Below the pieces are notes generated by a model. It was given only the letters and a program-made list of their open reading frames with translations. It was not told the origin of the DNA and ran no database searches. The translations under genes were made by a program, and so were the position numbers. A stretch of 64,000 bases of DNA from CBDDEC01 sp965226785. GTDB lineage: Bacteria; Chloroflexota; Dehalococcoidia; UBA2979. Positions 17,115-26,404 of this stretch are shown piece after piece (within the stretch, counting starts at the first letter, position 1; every line of letters begins with the position of its first letter). The stretch lies in contig CBDDEC010000004.1 of the NCBI GenBank assembly GCA_965226785.1, positions 806,001 to 870,000 on the forward strand, read 5' to 3'.

Positions 17115-17696
17115 TTGCCCACGGCGTTCGAGCGAAGCCTGCTTTGGATGGCTGCCCTTGAGCACTTTGAACGGCGGCTCATGAATTGGGACCAGCTGCT
17201 GAGCCGCCTAGTCACCACACTCCGTGTCGAAGGGGCCGCATTGGATATCAGCGGCTCAATCCCTCCGTTCCTCCAGGCACTGATCACACGGTTAGCGGCG
17301 GAGCGCCCCAGTGCCCTTGACCGCTTCTTCAAGCTCTGGCCCGCCCATGACAAGTGGAGACTGGAGATGCGGAACTACCACCCGATTGAATGGCGTCTTG
17401 GCGACGGCACGATATTGAACTTCTTCGGGGTGTTTCGTGACTGGAGCATTTTCGACGGCTCCCATGTGTTCGACTGGATGCCGGCGGACGCCGCTACGAG
17501 CACATGGACAGAAGACGCTGTGATTGCCGTGGGGAAGGGGGGCACGGCTCCCGGGATCGTCGACCTTCACCACAAGACATTCCCACGACTACTGGCCGAA
17601 GCTCGGGATGCCAATGTCCTGACTCGGCCACAATTGGGGAAGCGAGCTGGCGTCTCCGCAGACTCGATCTACGCGTACGAAAGCGGCCGCCGGCTC
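17115..17696 (+). pseudogene. hypothetical protein with XRE-like helix-turn-helix, 3' truncated
   Basis: About 190 codons read as one protein: MNWDQLLSRLVTTLRVEGAA, LDRFFKLWPAHDKWRLEMRN, a segment rich in Trp and Phe, and finally FPRLLAEARDANVLTRPQLG and AGVSADSIYAYESGRR, an XRE-type helix-turn-helix. Immediately after, the sequence matches the reverse complement of an IS3 OrfA, so the C-terminus was cut by the insertion. An internal start at ATG 17180 (MNWDQ) is equally possible. I recognise no domain in the N-terminal part. Confidence 0.5.
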
Positions 17697-17699
17697 ACC

Positions 17700-17860
17700 T
17701 GGCCGATGCTCTTCTCTCCGCTCCGGCAGAGCTGCACCACCTCGCCCTTGTACTCGTCCGTGAACGAACGCCGCGGCTTCTGTCCTTCTCGCTCCATCTG
17801 GACATCCTTTCTCGGGAGCATCTCTCCCTATCCTGACTGTCCGTCAAATCGGGGCAACTC
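17700..17860 (-). mobile_element. IS3-family 5' end remnant (OrfA start)
   Basis: From ATG 17797, with AGGATG upstream, the frame gives MEREGQKPRRSFTDEYKGEV followed by VQLCRSGEKSIGQ, the N-terminus of IS3 OrfA. The outer end, read on the minus strand from 17860, is TGGAGTTGCCCCGATTTGAC GGACA, typical of IS3 termini. Everything beyond about 33 codons is lost. Confidence 0.7.
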
Positions 17861-17973
17861 CACCATTCTATCCTGCCGATATCAGAACCAGGACGGTTGG
17901 GGCAGGCACTCGAACACGACTTTCCTCTAGAATCGAACCCATCTAACGACCCAAGTTGCGGAGGAGTGTGAAA

Positions 17974-18789
17974 TTGTTGGACCGAGTCGATCGACTCGCC
18001 CTGGTGGTACCGGGCGCTGACGAGGCCGCCAAGACATACGCCACGATCTTCGATACCGAGATCGTGGGCGACGAGAAAGATGTGGAGGCGGGGGCCAGGC
18101 GAGTGACCCTGCAGTGGGGACACGACCAATTGGAGCTCTTCGAGCCAACCGGTCCGGGACCCGCCCAGAGCTTTCTCGAAGCGGGCCGCCGGGGGCTCTT
18201 TCTTGCCGGCTTCGCCTGCGACGACCCATCAGCACTCGCTGCCCGGATCGAAAAGCGTGGGGTCCGGATCCGTCAGCAGGGACCCGACCGCTTCGTGGTG
18301 TTCCAGGAGGACCTCGACGGCACCGGCACGATCATCAGCAAATACGTCGAACGTGACCGGGTCGGTCTGGGAGACCGGATCTGGCAGATCACCTACGCCG
18401 TCAAGGACCTGGACGAGAGCATCAACCGTTACACGGACCTGTTCGGCCTCGAAAAGGCACACACCTCGCGGTGGCTCGGCCCCGCGAACGACGGCGCCAT
18501 CACCTGGTTTGACGCTCGCGATGGCGGGGCCCTCGACAGCCTCGAGTACCTCGATCCGACGGACATGGGCAAGGCCGCCGGACGGTTCGTGACGAAAAAC
18601 GGCAACGGCATCTATATGGCCAGCATCGAAACGTACGACATTCCGGAGATCCGCGAGCGTATCACCTCAACCGGCCCTGGCTGGGACCCCACGGACTTCG
18701 GGGGCTTCATTCATCCTATTCGCCTGCACGGGCTGCTCCTCGCGCTCTTACCTTACGATTTTTGGAACAAGCGACGGCCCCTGCCGTAG
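17974..18789 (+). CDS. two-domain VOC (glyoxalase/dioxygenase-like) protein
   Basis: About 271 residues. GGAGGAG at 17960-17966 fits initiation at TTG 17974 (LLDRVDRLALVV) better than GTG 17968, which is too close. Two vicinal-oxygen-chelate modules are visible: residues 1-115 (RVDRLALVVPGADEAAKTYA, QWGHDQLELFEP) and about 130-255 (WQITYAVKDLDESINRYTDL, FGLEKAHTSRWLGP). The layout resembles methylmalonyl-CoA epimerase or HPPD-like proteins, but metal ligands are not certain from sequence alone. The crotonase gene 137 bases downstream suggests involvement in a CoA or aromatic degradation route. Confidence 0.75.
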   Translation: MLDRVDRLALVVPGADEAAKTYATIFDTEIVGDEKDVEAGARRVTLQWGHDQLELFEPTGPGPAQSFLEAGRRGLFLAGFACDDPSALAARIEKRGVRIRQQGPDRFVVFQEDLDGTGTIISKYVERDRVGLGDRIWQITYAVKDLDESINRYTDLFGLEKAHTSRWLGPANDGAITWFDARDGGALDSLEYLDPTDMGKAAGRFVTKNGNGIYMASIETYDIPEIRERITSTGPGWDPTDFGGFIHPIRLHGLLLALLPYDFWNKRRPLP

Positions 18790-18926
18790 AGGTACCCGTG
18801 GGGCGGGATCTCCCGTCCCGGATAATCAGCGGCCGGGCCGCGCCCCGCTTTTCGTTCACGGCCGGCCGCAGAGCTCATATGGATGATGGCCGCAGCGATC
18901 GGCTCATCGGCCTCTAGGAGAACCCC

Positions 18927-19673
18927 ATGGACGCCGTGAACTACTCAGTGGAAAACCACGTCGCGCGCATCGAGATGAACCGCCCCGAACGGCACAACGC
19001 ACTCGACTTTCAGTTGCTCGATGACATCGATGCTGCCTTCACCGAGGCCGACGAAGGCGTCTACGTCGTTGTCCTCTGCGGGGCCGGTCGTTCCTTCTGC
19101 TCCGGATACGACCGCACCGGGTCGTATTACATCACGCCACCCGAAGGCGGCTGGAGCACAAACTCAGCGCTGATGCGATTGCGCGGCATCGAAGCCCGCT
19201 ACATGCGCATCTGGAAGTGCCCCAAACCGACCATTGCCCAGATCCACGGGAACTGCCTGGCCGGTGGCTGCTACCTCCAGCTCGTCTGCGACATCTCGGT
19301 AGCCGCTGAGGATGCGGTTATCGGACACATGCCGCCCGAGACGTTTGGCCGCGGTGCGCTCAACGGGGTCACAAGCATGCCGCTCTGGCAGGTACTGCTC
19401 GGTCCCAAGAAGGCTCGATATCTGCTGATGACGGGGCGCAAGCTCAGCGGCAAGCAGGCTGAGCAGTTCGGCCTCGTCAGCCTTGCCGTGCCCCCCGAGC
19501 GGTTGGCAGCGGAGGTCGATGCCATCGCGTCCGAGATAATGGCTCCGGGTGGTCCCGGGTTCATCACCATGAAGGAAACCCTCAACACGGATCTGGAGAT
19601 GATGGGCGTCGGCGCCATGTTCCGCGTGCACGGGCATATGAACGCCCTCGCGCGCCTCGATCAGAACCGGTAA
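18927..19673 (+). CDS. enoyl-CoA hydratase/isomerase (crotonase) family protein
   Basis: 248 residues from ATG 18927, with AGGAG upstream. Signature segments are VARIEMNRPERHNALDF, GRSFCSGYDRTGSYY (first oxyanion segment) and AQIHGNCLAGGCYLQLVCDI (second). The region HMPPETFGRGALNGVTSMPL replaces the usual Glu-rich active-site loop, so dehydration/hydration is uncertain; other crotonase reactions such as isomerisation or thioester hydrolysis are possible. It lies just upstream of the transposon cluster on the same strand as the VOC gene. Confidence 0.85.
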   Translation: MDAVNYSVENHVARIEMNRPERHNALDFQLLDDIDAAFTEADEGVYVVVLCGAGRSFCSGYDRTGSYYITPPEGGWSTNSALMRLRGIEARYMRIWKCPKPTIAQIHGNCLAGGCYLQLVCDISVAAEDAVIGHMPPETFGRGALNGVTSMPLWQVLLGPKKARYLLMTGRKLSGKQAEQFGLVSLAVPPERLAAEVDAIASEIMAPGGPGFITMKETLNTDLEMMGVGAMFRVHGHMNALARLDQNR

Positions 19674-19760
19674 GTTCGGTCGAGTTCCAGGCGGCCATTG
19701 AGATGCGGTCGCACCTGGGTGAGATATGACCGGTTCTTGTGTACGGAGGCCGGGAGAAAG

Positions 19761-20556
19761 TCACGCGGCGTCCCTGGAAGTGGTCTCGATAATACCGTCT
19801 TGGAAGAGTCTCCCGGCGAGCAGCTCCAGGATGAGCTGATGGCCGTCGAGTCTTCGCCAGCGGCTCTGGGCATGCTCGACGAGCTTGTAGACCATAGCCA
19901 GGCAGGCGTCGCGGTTGCCCGATCCCTTGGTCCGGCGATGCCGCAGGCGAACCGTGGAGAAGGTCGACTCGATCGGATTGGAAGTGCGGATGTGTTTCCA
20001 GTGCTCTGCTGGGAAGTCGTAGAAGGCGAGGAGTTCGGTGCGATCTTTGGCCAAGCAGCCGGTGGCCTTTGGATACTTGGCGCCGTACTTCTGAAGGAAG
20101 AGATCAAACGCCCTTTCAGCATCGCCTCGGGTTTCCGCCATCCAGATCTCGTGGAGGGCCTCTTTGGCCCGGCGCTGGGCTCCTTTGGGTAGCTTCTCAA
20201 GAACATTTCCAGATTTGTGCATCCAACATCTCTGCTCTGCGGTGCTGCTGTAGACCTTGCGCAGGGCCTTCCAGAACCCCAAAACACCGTCGGCGGTGGC
20301 GAGCTTCGGTGGAACCTTCAAGCCGAAATCCTTGAGGTCCAGGAGCAGCTCCCGCCAGCTCTGCTCGCTCTCCCGAAACCCATCCTGGAAGGCGACGAGC
20401 TCCTTCCTCCCATCCTTCGTAGCTCCGATTAAGACAAGAATGCACTGGCGATCGTCGTCGAGGCGGATGTTGAAATACACGCCGTCCGCCCACCAATACA
20501 CGTACTCCTTGTCGTGCAGATCGCGTTTCTTCCATTCCCGGCGTTCACGATCCCAG
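19761..20556 (-). pseudogene. IS256-family transposase, 5' truncated
   Basis: The Mutator-type catalytic domain is present: YVYWWADGVYFNIRLDDDRQ (first Asp), PPKLATADGVLGFWKALRKV (second Asp), CWMHKSGNVLEKLPKG, and IRTSNPIESTFSTVRLRHRR (Glu). About 130-150 N-terminal residues with the DNA-binding region are absent. Homology stops at DRERREWKKRD, exactly where the terminal inverted repeat of the next insertion sequence begins (20557). The 3' end of the element lies near 19715, with a TACACAAGAACC-like terminus on the minus strand. Confidence 0.85.
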
Positions 20557-21712
20557 GCGTGTTGGTGCCGAAAAAGGCGTCCCCGCGGATCATGCAGCTT
20601 CTCGGTATTCATTGATGAGTCCGTGACATCGGCACCCGTTCGATTCCCAGCACCGAGGGCGGCCCGCATGCGGTGATTTCGCGCTGGCTCGGCGGCTGCT
20701 GGTTGAGTGAGCGGTGAGGTCGGTGCCCGTTGTAGTGGTCGACGTAGTCTGCGGCGGGTCGTTGCAGCTGATGCTGATTCCAGACGATAGTTCGGTCGAG
20801 AAGCTCGCGACGTAAAGAACCAATCCAGCGTTCGGCGAAGGTGTTCGCCACGGGCGTTCGGATGGGTGTCTGCAGGACCTTCAATCCCTCGGCCCTAAAA
20901 ACCCGGTCGAAGGACTCGACCAACTGACTTCCTCGGTCACGGATCAGGGCCCGGGACGAAGCGACCTGGTCGCCGTAGCGGAGGAAGAGGTTTCGGGCTG
21001 CCTGGGTGGTCCGATCGCCCGTTGGGTTCGTGGTGATGCCACCGAGGAACACTTTGCGGGAGCGAATGTCGATGAAGAACAAGAGATAGAAGCGGCGTAG
21101 GAATGCGGAGTCGATCGTGGCGAAATCGCAGGCGACGGCAGCTTGGGAACGGAGGAACTGAGTCCAGGTAGGGCTCGAACGCGTTGGCGCAGGCTCGATG
21201 CCGTGGGTGCTGAGGATCTGCCAGACGGTGGAAGGAGCGAGACGGTGTCCGAGTCGGCTCAGCTCGCCCTGGATTCGCCGGTAGCCCCACGTGGGGTTCT
21301 CTCGAGCCAAACGGAGGACGAGCTGTCGGATCTCGGGGACGGTCGATGGCCGCCCTGGGGAGCGTGATGGTTGGGTCCAGTGACGAGCGATGCGTCGTCG
21401 GTGCCAGCGCAGCAGGGTGTCGGGAGTGACCAGCCAGCCCTCTCGGCAAGCCCGCGGGAGTGCTCGTGCAGCCACAGCCAGTAGCGACCGGTCGGCGTCG
21501 TTGAGGGTGGGGCGGGCGACTTGCCGGCGAAGCACGGCAAGCTGATGGCGTAGCACGATGATCTCGATATCCTTCGAGCGGCCTGAGCGCACGGCAAGCC
21601 GAGCCAGTGAGGCGATGACGCGGTAGAGGATTCGATTACACAAGCCTCCATCATCAGCCTCCGTCCTGCCCGGTCAACGCCCCACGATCGAGTTTTCGGC
21701 ACCAACACGCCT
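20557..21712 (-). mobile_element. complete insertion sequence with 20-bp perfect terminal inverted repeats
   Basis: AGGCGTGTTGGTGCCGAAAA at 20557-20576 is repeated in perfect inverted orientation at 21693-21712, enclosing a single integrase-core transposase gene. Length is 1156 bp. The flanks (CGATCCC on the left, CGAAAAG on the right) show no target duplication. The left end sits inside an IS256 transposase whose 5' part is not found on the right, so a deletion followed or accompanied insertion. Confidence 0.85.
20609..21643 (-). CDS. integrase-core (DDE) transposase
   Basis: 344 residues, apparently intact. The N-terminal half holds helix-turn-helix modules (IEIIVLRHQLAVLRRQVARP, LVTPDTLLRWHRRRIARHW, ENPTWGYRRIQGELSRLGH). 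The rve domain shows ACDFATIDSAFLRRFYLLFF (Asp), RALIRDRGSQLVESFDRVF (Asp) and VANTFAERWIGSLRRELLDR (Glu), then YVDHYNGHRPHRSLNQQPP. All catalytic residues are present, so it is the most plausibly active element here. Confidence 0.88.
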   Translation of the reverse strand: MCNRILYRVIASLARLAVRSGRSKDIEIIVLRHQLAVLRRQVARPTLNDADRSLLAVAARALPRACREGWLVTPDTLLRWHRRRIARHWTQPSRSPGRPSTVPEIRQLVLRLARENPTWGYRRIQGELSRLGHRLAPSTVWQILSTHGIEPAPTRSSPTWTQFLRSQAAVACDFATIDSAFLRRFYLLFFIDIRSRKVFLGGITTNPTGDRTTQAARNLFLRYGDQVASSRALIRDRGSQLVESFDRVFRAEGLKVLQTPIRTPVANTFAERWIGSLRRELLDRTIVWNQHQLQRPAADYVDHYNGHRPHRSLNQQPPSQREITACGPPSVLGIERVPMSRTHQ

Positions 21713-21881
21713 CGAAAAGCGCGGCCATCACGTCCTCAACGCGCCGGGGCGGCCACCGGGACCGGCGGACATCACGCGTGCCAACCAAACGGGTGCGCTG
21801 GCCCTTGGCGCCGGTCTGTTGCTGACCGTAGGAGCCGTTTACGCAGGGGGTCGCCGATGGCGCGCGTAGTCCACGGCGGGG

Positions 21882-22282
21882 TCACGATTGCGGAACTTGG
21901 TAGAAGTCGAGGTGATCCGTACCGAGGCGTCGGAGCGAGTTTTCGAGCGCTTTCCGCATGTAGGCGGGAGATCAGTCGTGGGGTCGCTCCTGCTGCCCCT
22001 TTCGATCGGGGTGGCTGTAGATGTCGTAGCCGCACTTCGAGCCGATCACGATCTGGTCCCGCACGTCGCCCAATGCCTCGTGCAGAATCGTCTCGGCCTC
22101 CCCAGTGGAGTACGTGTCCGCCGTGTCGAAGAAGGTGACTCCGAGGTCGAAGGCCTGGCGGAGGAGCCCGATACCGGTGGTGCGATCCTTGACCCCCCAC
22201 CACGTCGTTCCGACTGTCCATACGCCGAAGCCGACCTCGGAGACGGTAAGGTTCGTGCCTTGGAGCTTCCTGTAGTTCACGC
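21882..22282 (-). pseudogene. aldo/keto reductase, nonsense-mutated and truncated
   Basis: GTG 22282 starts NYRKLQGTNLTVSEVGFGVW, followed by LGVTFFDTADTYSTGEAE (with the catalytic Asp/Tyr strand) and VIGSKCGYDIYSHP (catalytic Lys). A TGA at 21972-21974 sits where a Trp is expected (HD-stop-SPAYMRKALENSLRRL); the same frame continues to HLDFYQVPQS and a second stop at 21882. The remaining two thirds of the barrel are missing. The start overlaps the stop of the upstream gene by GTGA, so it was part of the transporter operon. Confidence 0.75.
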
Positions 22283-22696
22283 GGGTGCTCCTGATGGTTC
22301 GCACATCGAATGGGGATCGATGCCGCGTGAGACCAGCCACTCCCGGTAGAGGAGAGGCGAGATCTCCGAGGGTTTGATTTCGCTGCGGCCGCCCCAGAAG
22401 ACGTTGGTATAGCTGACAGATATCCCGGCCTCGTTCAGATGCGCGTCGATCGCCGCCTTGTGGGCCAGAACCTGCTCTTTCTCCATCCCGTGGGCTACCG
22501 CCATGACGTTCACGTTTGCGAACTCCGGGCCGCCCTCGCGCCAATAGGAGAATGCCTCCGCGGCGGAGCGGTCGATATCGAACAGAGCGGTCAGCCGGAC
22601 GGTATCCGGAAACCGCTGGTAGCCGCGGAGGTGCAGCCTGGAGGTCCCGCCGGTGCCGATGATCCCGACTCGGAACGGATTAGTGGGCTCAGTCAA
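22277..22696 (-). CDS. short hybrid: Gfo/Idh/MocA N-terminus fused to unrelated tail
   Basis: 139 residues. Residues 1-50 are a Gfo/Idh/MocA Rossmann start (FRVGIIGTGGTSRLHLRGYQ, then LTALFDIDRSAAEAFS). The family normally runs about 350 residues, but here the sequence switches at YWREGGPEFANVNVMAVAHG to a tail I do not recognise (ISVSYTNVFWGGRSEIKP, SPLLYREWLVSRGIDP). Most likely an in-frame deletion fused two genes. NAD(P)-dependent oxidoreductase activity is not expected. It ends in GTGA overlapping the reductase start. Confidence 0.5.
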   Translation of the reverse strand: MTEPTNPFRVGIIGTGGTSRLHLRGYQRFPDTVRLTALFDIDRSAAEAFSYWREGGPEFANVNVMAVAHGMEKEQVLAHKAAIDAHLNEAGISVSYTNVFWGGRSEIKPSEISPLLYREWLVSRGIDPHSMCEPSGAPA

Positions 22697-22711
22697 AGCT
22701 ACCTACTCCCT

Positions 22712-23602
22712 TCAGCTGCCACGAAGTCGCGGGTCGAAGATGTCCCGCAAAGAGTCACCCAGAAGGCTGAATCCAAGCACGGTAATCGTCATCGCCGCCC
22801 CCGGGAAGATGCTCAGGTGTGGCTCGCGCCACTGTAACCGACCCTCGGCCAGCATCCGGCCCCATGACGGTTCCGGGGGCGCGATCCCGAGACCGAGGAA
22901 GGCGAGGCCGCCCTCCGCGAGGATTGCGCCCCCGATTAGGGTAGTGACGTAGATGAACAGCGGCGGACCCATATTGGGGAACACGTGACGCGCCAGGATG
23001 CGCACAGGGCTTGCTCCGAGCACTCGGGCCGCCTCAACGTACGTTTCCGCCAACGCCCTGAATGTGTACGCGCGGATGATCCGCGTGAGCCCTACCGCAT
23101 ATAGCACGCCCAGGCCGATCGCCACCGATTCCCATCCCCGACCCAGAGCCTGTCCCAGCAGGAGTAGGAGAATGAGGCCCGGGAAGGCGAGGAGAACGTC
23201 GATGACTCGCTGTCCGAGCATGTCAAAGATGCCTTTTAGATAGCCCGACAGCATCCCTATGACAAGCGCGGCGCCGGTACCGATAACCATGGCCAGCAAG
23301 GAGAGCATAAGGGACAGGCGCGCGCCTGCCACGACGCGCGCGAAGTAGTCGCGACCCAAAACGTCTGTGCCGAACCAGTGCTCGCTGCTCGGACCCTGGA
23401 GCACGTCCGGGCCGAGCCTTATCGGATCGGCGGTGAAGTAAGGTCCAACGATCCCTACCGAGACGACGACGACGACGAGCAGGAGTCCGAAAACGCCGAG
23501 AGGGTGACGGACCACCACCCTGCCCATGCGTCGCAGAACATGCGGCCTTGGCTGAAGTATGTAGGCAGTATCGGCAATCGGAGCGGCCCCGGCTTCGCTC
23601 AC
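22712..23602 (-). CDS. peptide/nickel-type ABC transporter permease, DppC-like
   Basis: 296 residues with the OppC/DppC plan: a cytoplasmic N-terminus (RPHVLRRMGRVVVRHPLGVF), a first membrane helix, then GPSSEHWFGTDVLGRDYFAR, the conserved sequence of this permease type, and five further helices. The coupling loop for the ATPase is YVEAARVLGASPVRILARHV. C-terminal GFSLLGDSLRDIFDPRLRGS is canonical. It overlaps dppB by four bases. It works in the membrane as a heterodimer with DppB to import peptides or oligosaccharides. Confidence 0.9.
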   Translation of the reverse strand: MSEAGAAPIADTAYILQPRPHVLRRMGRVVVRHPLGVFGLLLVVVVVSVGIVGPYFTADPIRLGPDVLQGPSSEHWFGTDVLGRDYFARVVAGARLSLMLSLLAMVIGTGAALVIGMLSGYLKGIFDMLGQRVIDVLLAFPGLILLLLLGQALGRGWESVAIGLGVLYAVGLTRIIRAYTFRALAETYVEAARVLGASPVRILARHVFPNMGPPLFIYVTTLIGGAILAEGGLAFLGLGIAPPEPSWGRMLAEGRLQWREPHLSIFPGAAMTITVLGFSLLGDSLRDIFDPRLRGS

Positions 23603-24543
23603 GACAGCTTTATCCGCGGATCCAGCCAGGCGTAGCTGAAGTCCACAACCAGGTTCGTAAGCACGAAAATCGTCCCAAAGAAAAGCATCCAGGTCTGAAC
23701 AACGGGTAGGTCGTTGGTCTGGAGCGCTTCCACGAGGTACCTGCCCATCCCGGGGATGTTGAATACCTGTTCCGTGATGACAGTCCCGGCGATTCCTCCG
23801 GCGAACGCGAGTCCAAGGATGGTCAGCAGCGGAAGCAGCGTGTTTCGAAGCGCATGCCGGAAGATGACAACCCGAGACCGCAAGCCCTTCGCGTACGCAG
23901 TTCGGACGTAGTCTTGGCGCAACACTTCCAACATCTCCGAGCGTGCAACCCGCACCAGGAGAGCCGCACTGTTAGTGGCCGACAGGATCGCGGCGGGAAG
24001 CATGATCCTCAGGTTCGCGCCTGGGTCGTCGAGGAAATAGGCATAAGGGACAGGCGGAGAGTAGCCCCACCAGAGGAGCGGCAGGATTATGAAAAGCGTC
24101 GCGAGCCAGAAATTGGGCACGGCGAGGAGCAGGATGGCAATGAACCTGGATATGAGGTCCTCGGGCCTGTTCTGTCGCACCGCCGCAAGGACACCCACTC
24201 CGATTCCGATTGGTATGTAGAGCACCATGGTGAAGGCCATGAGCTCCAACGTGACCGGCATCCGACGCTTGATCTCGTCGAGAACGGGTGTGTTGGTTAG
24301 CCAGGAATTACCCAGGTCCCCCCTGACCACCTGACCCACCCACCGCAAATAACGCTCATGCAGCGGCTTGTCGAGCCCGAAGTGCGCTTCGAGCCTCTCA
24401 CGGTCCTCGGTTGTGTTGCCGTAGTCCAATCGCGAATCGACTACGCTCGCGGGGACCATTGCCATCATCACGAACAAGAAGATGGACAACAGTCCCACAG
24501 TCACGGGAACCAGCAATAGGCGGCGGAGTAAGTATTGGTTCAT
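23599..24543 (-). CDS. peptide/nickel-type ABC transporter permease, DppB-like
   Basis: 314 residues, DppB/OppB type: N-terminal helix MNQYLLRRLLLVPVTVGLLS, periplasmic segment LEAHFGLDKPLHERYLRWVG and VVRGDLGNSWLTNTPV, and the cytoplasmic coupling loop EVLRQDYVRTAYAKGLRSR. The end FSYAWLDPRIKLS is typical. It lies 43 bases downstream of the binding-protein gene and overlaps dppC. No ATPase genes (DppD/F) occur in the window, so the importer needs ATPases encoded elsewhere or is an operon remnant. Confidence 0.9.
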   Translation of the reverse strand: MNQYLLRRLLLVPVTVGLLSIFLFVMMAMVPASVVDSRLDYGNTTEDRERLEAHFGLDKPLHERYLRWVGQVVRGDLGNSWLTNTPVLDEIKRRMPVTLELMAFTMVLYIPIGIGVGVLAAVRQNRPEDLISRFIAILLLAVPNFWLATLFIILPLLWWGYSPPVPYAYFLDDPGANLRIMLPAAILSATNSAALLVRVARSEMLEVLRQDYVRTAYAKGLRSRVVIFRHALRNTLLPLLTILGLAFAGGIAGTVITEQVFNIPGMGRYLVEALQTNDLPVVQTWMLFFGTIFVLTNLVVDFSYAWLDPRIKLS

Positions 24544-24586
24544 GCAACAACTCGATCATTGATGTCGAGTTGTTACGTGGTCATCG

Positions 24587-26326
24587 CTACGCGGGCGCGC
24601 GCCACATGCCCGCCAGGACTATGTTTCCGGCGGCGATGGAGGGAGTGGGCCGGAAGCCTCTCAGGTTCGACCTGAACGAGACAGTCGGACTCGAATTTAC
24701 TGCCCAGAGCTGCGGATTGAGCTCGGCGAGGAGCAGGTCCTGCGCCTCTTTGTAGTGAATGTTGCGCTCGGTTGGGTCGTAGCTGCGACGGCCCTTCTCG
24801 AGAAGCGCCGTGATCCTTTCGTCCGAAAAGTTGCCGTAGTTCTGGCCGCCGTCGGGGTGCAAGTCGTTGTAGAGCAGATCCGGATCCGACGAACCCTGCC
24901 GACCGAGCACTACGAGACTGAAGTTCTCGCGGCCCTTGCGAGCGGCAAGAATATCGGAAGTGGTCAGCTCTTGGATTTCGACGTTGAAGCCGATGTCGGC
25001 CCAGTTCTGCTGCATGACCTGGCCGAAATCCGAGGCTGTGGCTGAACTCCGGACCTGCATCTTGGCACTGCTGTGGTCCACACCCGATGCCTCCAGCATC
25101 GCTTTAGCGTTCGCAACGTCCTTGTCACGCTCCGCACCTTCGCGGAAGCCCGGAGTCGCGCGGAGTTCCTGTTCAGTGAACCCGTACGGGCTGAGGACCG
25201 ACGGGATCGGTCCTCCCAACACGGTGCCGCCCCGTCCGATGGCCAGGAGCTGCGTCCGGTCGAGCGCGAGGTGAAGTGCGGTGCGCACACGCGGGTCGTC
25301 GTACGGCGGCACCTTTGTGTTGAAGTGTGTGGCGGGGCCGAACGTGGTGGGATTCGGCACGCCAGTCACTTCATCCTTGCCGAGCTGATCCTGCACAGTT
25401 TCGAGGTCCTGCAGCGAGCCAATCCAGTGAGAATTCACCCAGTCTGTCTGGCCCGAAACGAATGCCGCCAGTCGAGCCGCGAGATCAGCGAACCAGAGCA
25501 CTCTGTACTCGTCAAAATACGGTTGGCCCGTCCGGTAGTAGTTGGGGTTCTTTTCGAAGACCGTCTCTACAGATTCCTCGCGGCTCACAGGCATAAACGG
25601 TCCCGTCCCGATCGCGTTGTCAAGGTTAGCCGCGATTCCCTCGTCGCCGAACGCCTCGACGGCGTCCCGTGAGACCATCAGCGACGATGCCTCGGCAACA
25701 TTTGCCAGGACCGCGCCGAACGGCTCTGAGAGATTGAGCCGTAGGGTGAGATCGTCCACCACCTCGTACTGATCAACCACCGAGAACCGCGGACGGAAGA
25801 CAAACGTCGAATTGTCCTGGCCGAACCGCTCAAGCCCAAAGGCGGCATCGTCGGCGGTGAATTGGCGCCCATCCAGCGGCGCCTTGTCCTGCCAGAAAAC
25901 GTCGGGCTTAATCTTGTAGATGACCGTCAACTCATCGACCTGTTCGGGCAGCTCGGCTATTGCCGATGTGAGCGTGAAGTTGGTATCGAAGTAGTTGAGC
26001 CCCTCGTAAATGCTGAAGACGCTCGCCACCGTGCCGCCGCGGATAACGGCCGCGGGGTCGAAGATGCTCCCGTCGCTTCCAGGCATAGTGACGGTTCCAC
26101 CTGAAACCGGTCCACCTGAAACCGGCTGATCGGCTGGCGTCGACGTTGCGGCCGGGCTCCCGCTGGGAGTTCCGCCGGCATCGTCACCATCGCCGTCGTC
26201 ATCGTCGCCACATCCAAATACGGCGAGGCCGATGGCTCCCGCACCGGCGGACCCTGCCAGACCTAGTGCGCGACGCCTCGATAGCCGCCCTCGCCCCAAA
26301 CGCTTCCAATAGTTGCTGCTGTCCAC
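24587..26326 (-). CDS. ABC transporter substrate-binding lipoprotein, family 5, Tat-type signal
   Basis: About 579 residues from GTG 26326, chosen because GGAGG stands nine bases upstream. The signal is twin-arginine-like (SRRRALGLAGSAGAGAIGLA) with a lipobox AVFGC, lipidated Cys39. An acidic/Thr-Pro-rich linker follows, then the SBP_bac_5 domain: YKIKPDVFWQDKAPLDGRQF, TADDAAFGLERF, TGPFMPVSREESVETVFEKN, PNYYRTGQPYFDEYRV, DDPRVRTALHLALDRTQLL. It captures peptides, sugars or similar ligands outside the membrane. An insertion sequence begins about 80 bases upstream and probably replaced the native promoter. Confidence 0.88.
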   Translation of the reverse strand: MDSSNYWKRLGRGRLSRRRALGLAGSAGAGAIGLAVFGCGDDDDGDGDDAGGTPSGSPAATSTPADQPVSGGPVSGGTVTMPGSDGSIFDPAAVIRGGTVASVFSIYEGLNYFDTNFTLTSAIAELPEQVDELTVIYKIKPDVFWQDKAPLDGRQFTADDAAFGLERFGQDNSTFVFRPRFSVVDQYEVVDDLTLRLNLSEPFGAVLANVAEASSLMVSRDAVEAFGDEGIAANLDNAIGTGPFMPVSREESVETVFEKNPNYYRTGQPYFDEYRVLWFADLAARLAAFVSGQTDWVNSHWIGSLQDLETVQDQLGKDEVTGVPNPTTFGPATHFNTKVPPYDDPRVRTALHLALDRTQLLAIGRGGTVLGGPIPSVLSPYGFTEQELRATPGFREGAERDKDVANAKAMLEASGVDHSSAKMQVRSSATASDFGQVMQQNWADIGFNVEIQELTTSDILAARKGRENFSLVVLGRQGSSDPDLLYNDLHPDGGQNYGNFSDERITALLEKGRRSYDPTERNIHYKEAQDLLLAELNPQLWAVNSSPTVSFRSNLRGFRPTPSIAAGNIVLAGMWRAPA

Positions 26327-26404
26327 TTTCGGTTTCCTCCCAGCGGCCAAGCTCGGCTCGAACCAGTGCGGTCCAGCCACCAGGCAGGCTGCAAGCTTAT
26401 ACTT

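Noticed and set aside
21972..21974. TGA read as tryptophan in the aldo/keto reductase
   Set aside because: Trp is TGG in all intact genes here and the gene is also truncated 90 bases further on, so a nonsense mutation is simpler.
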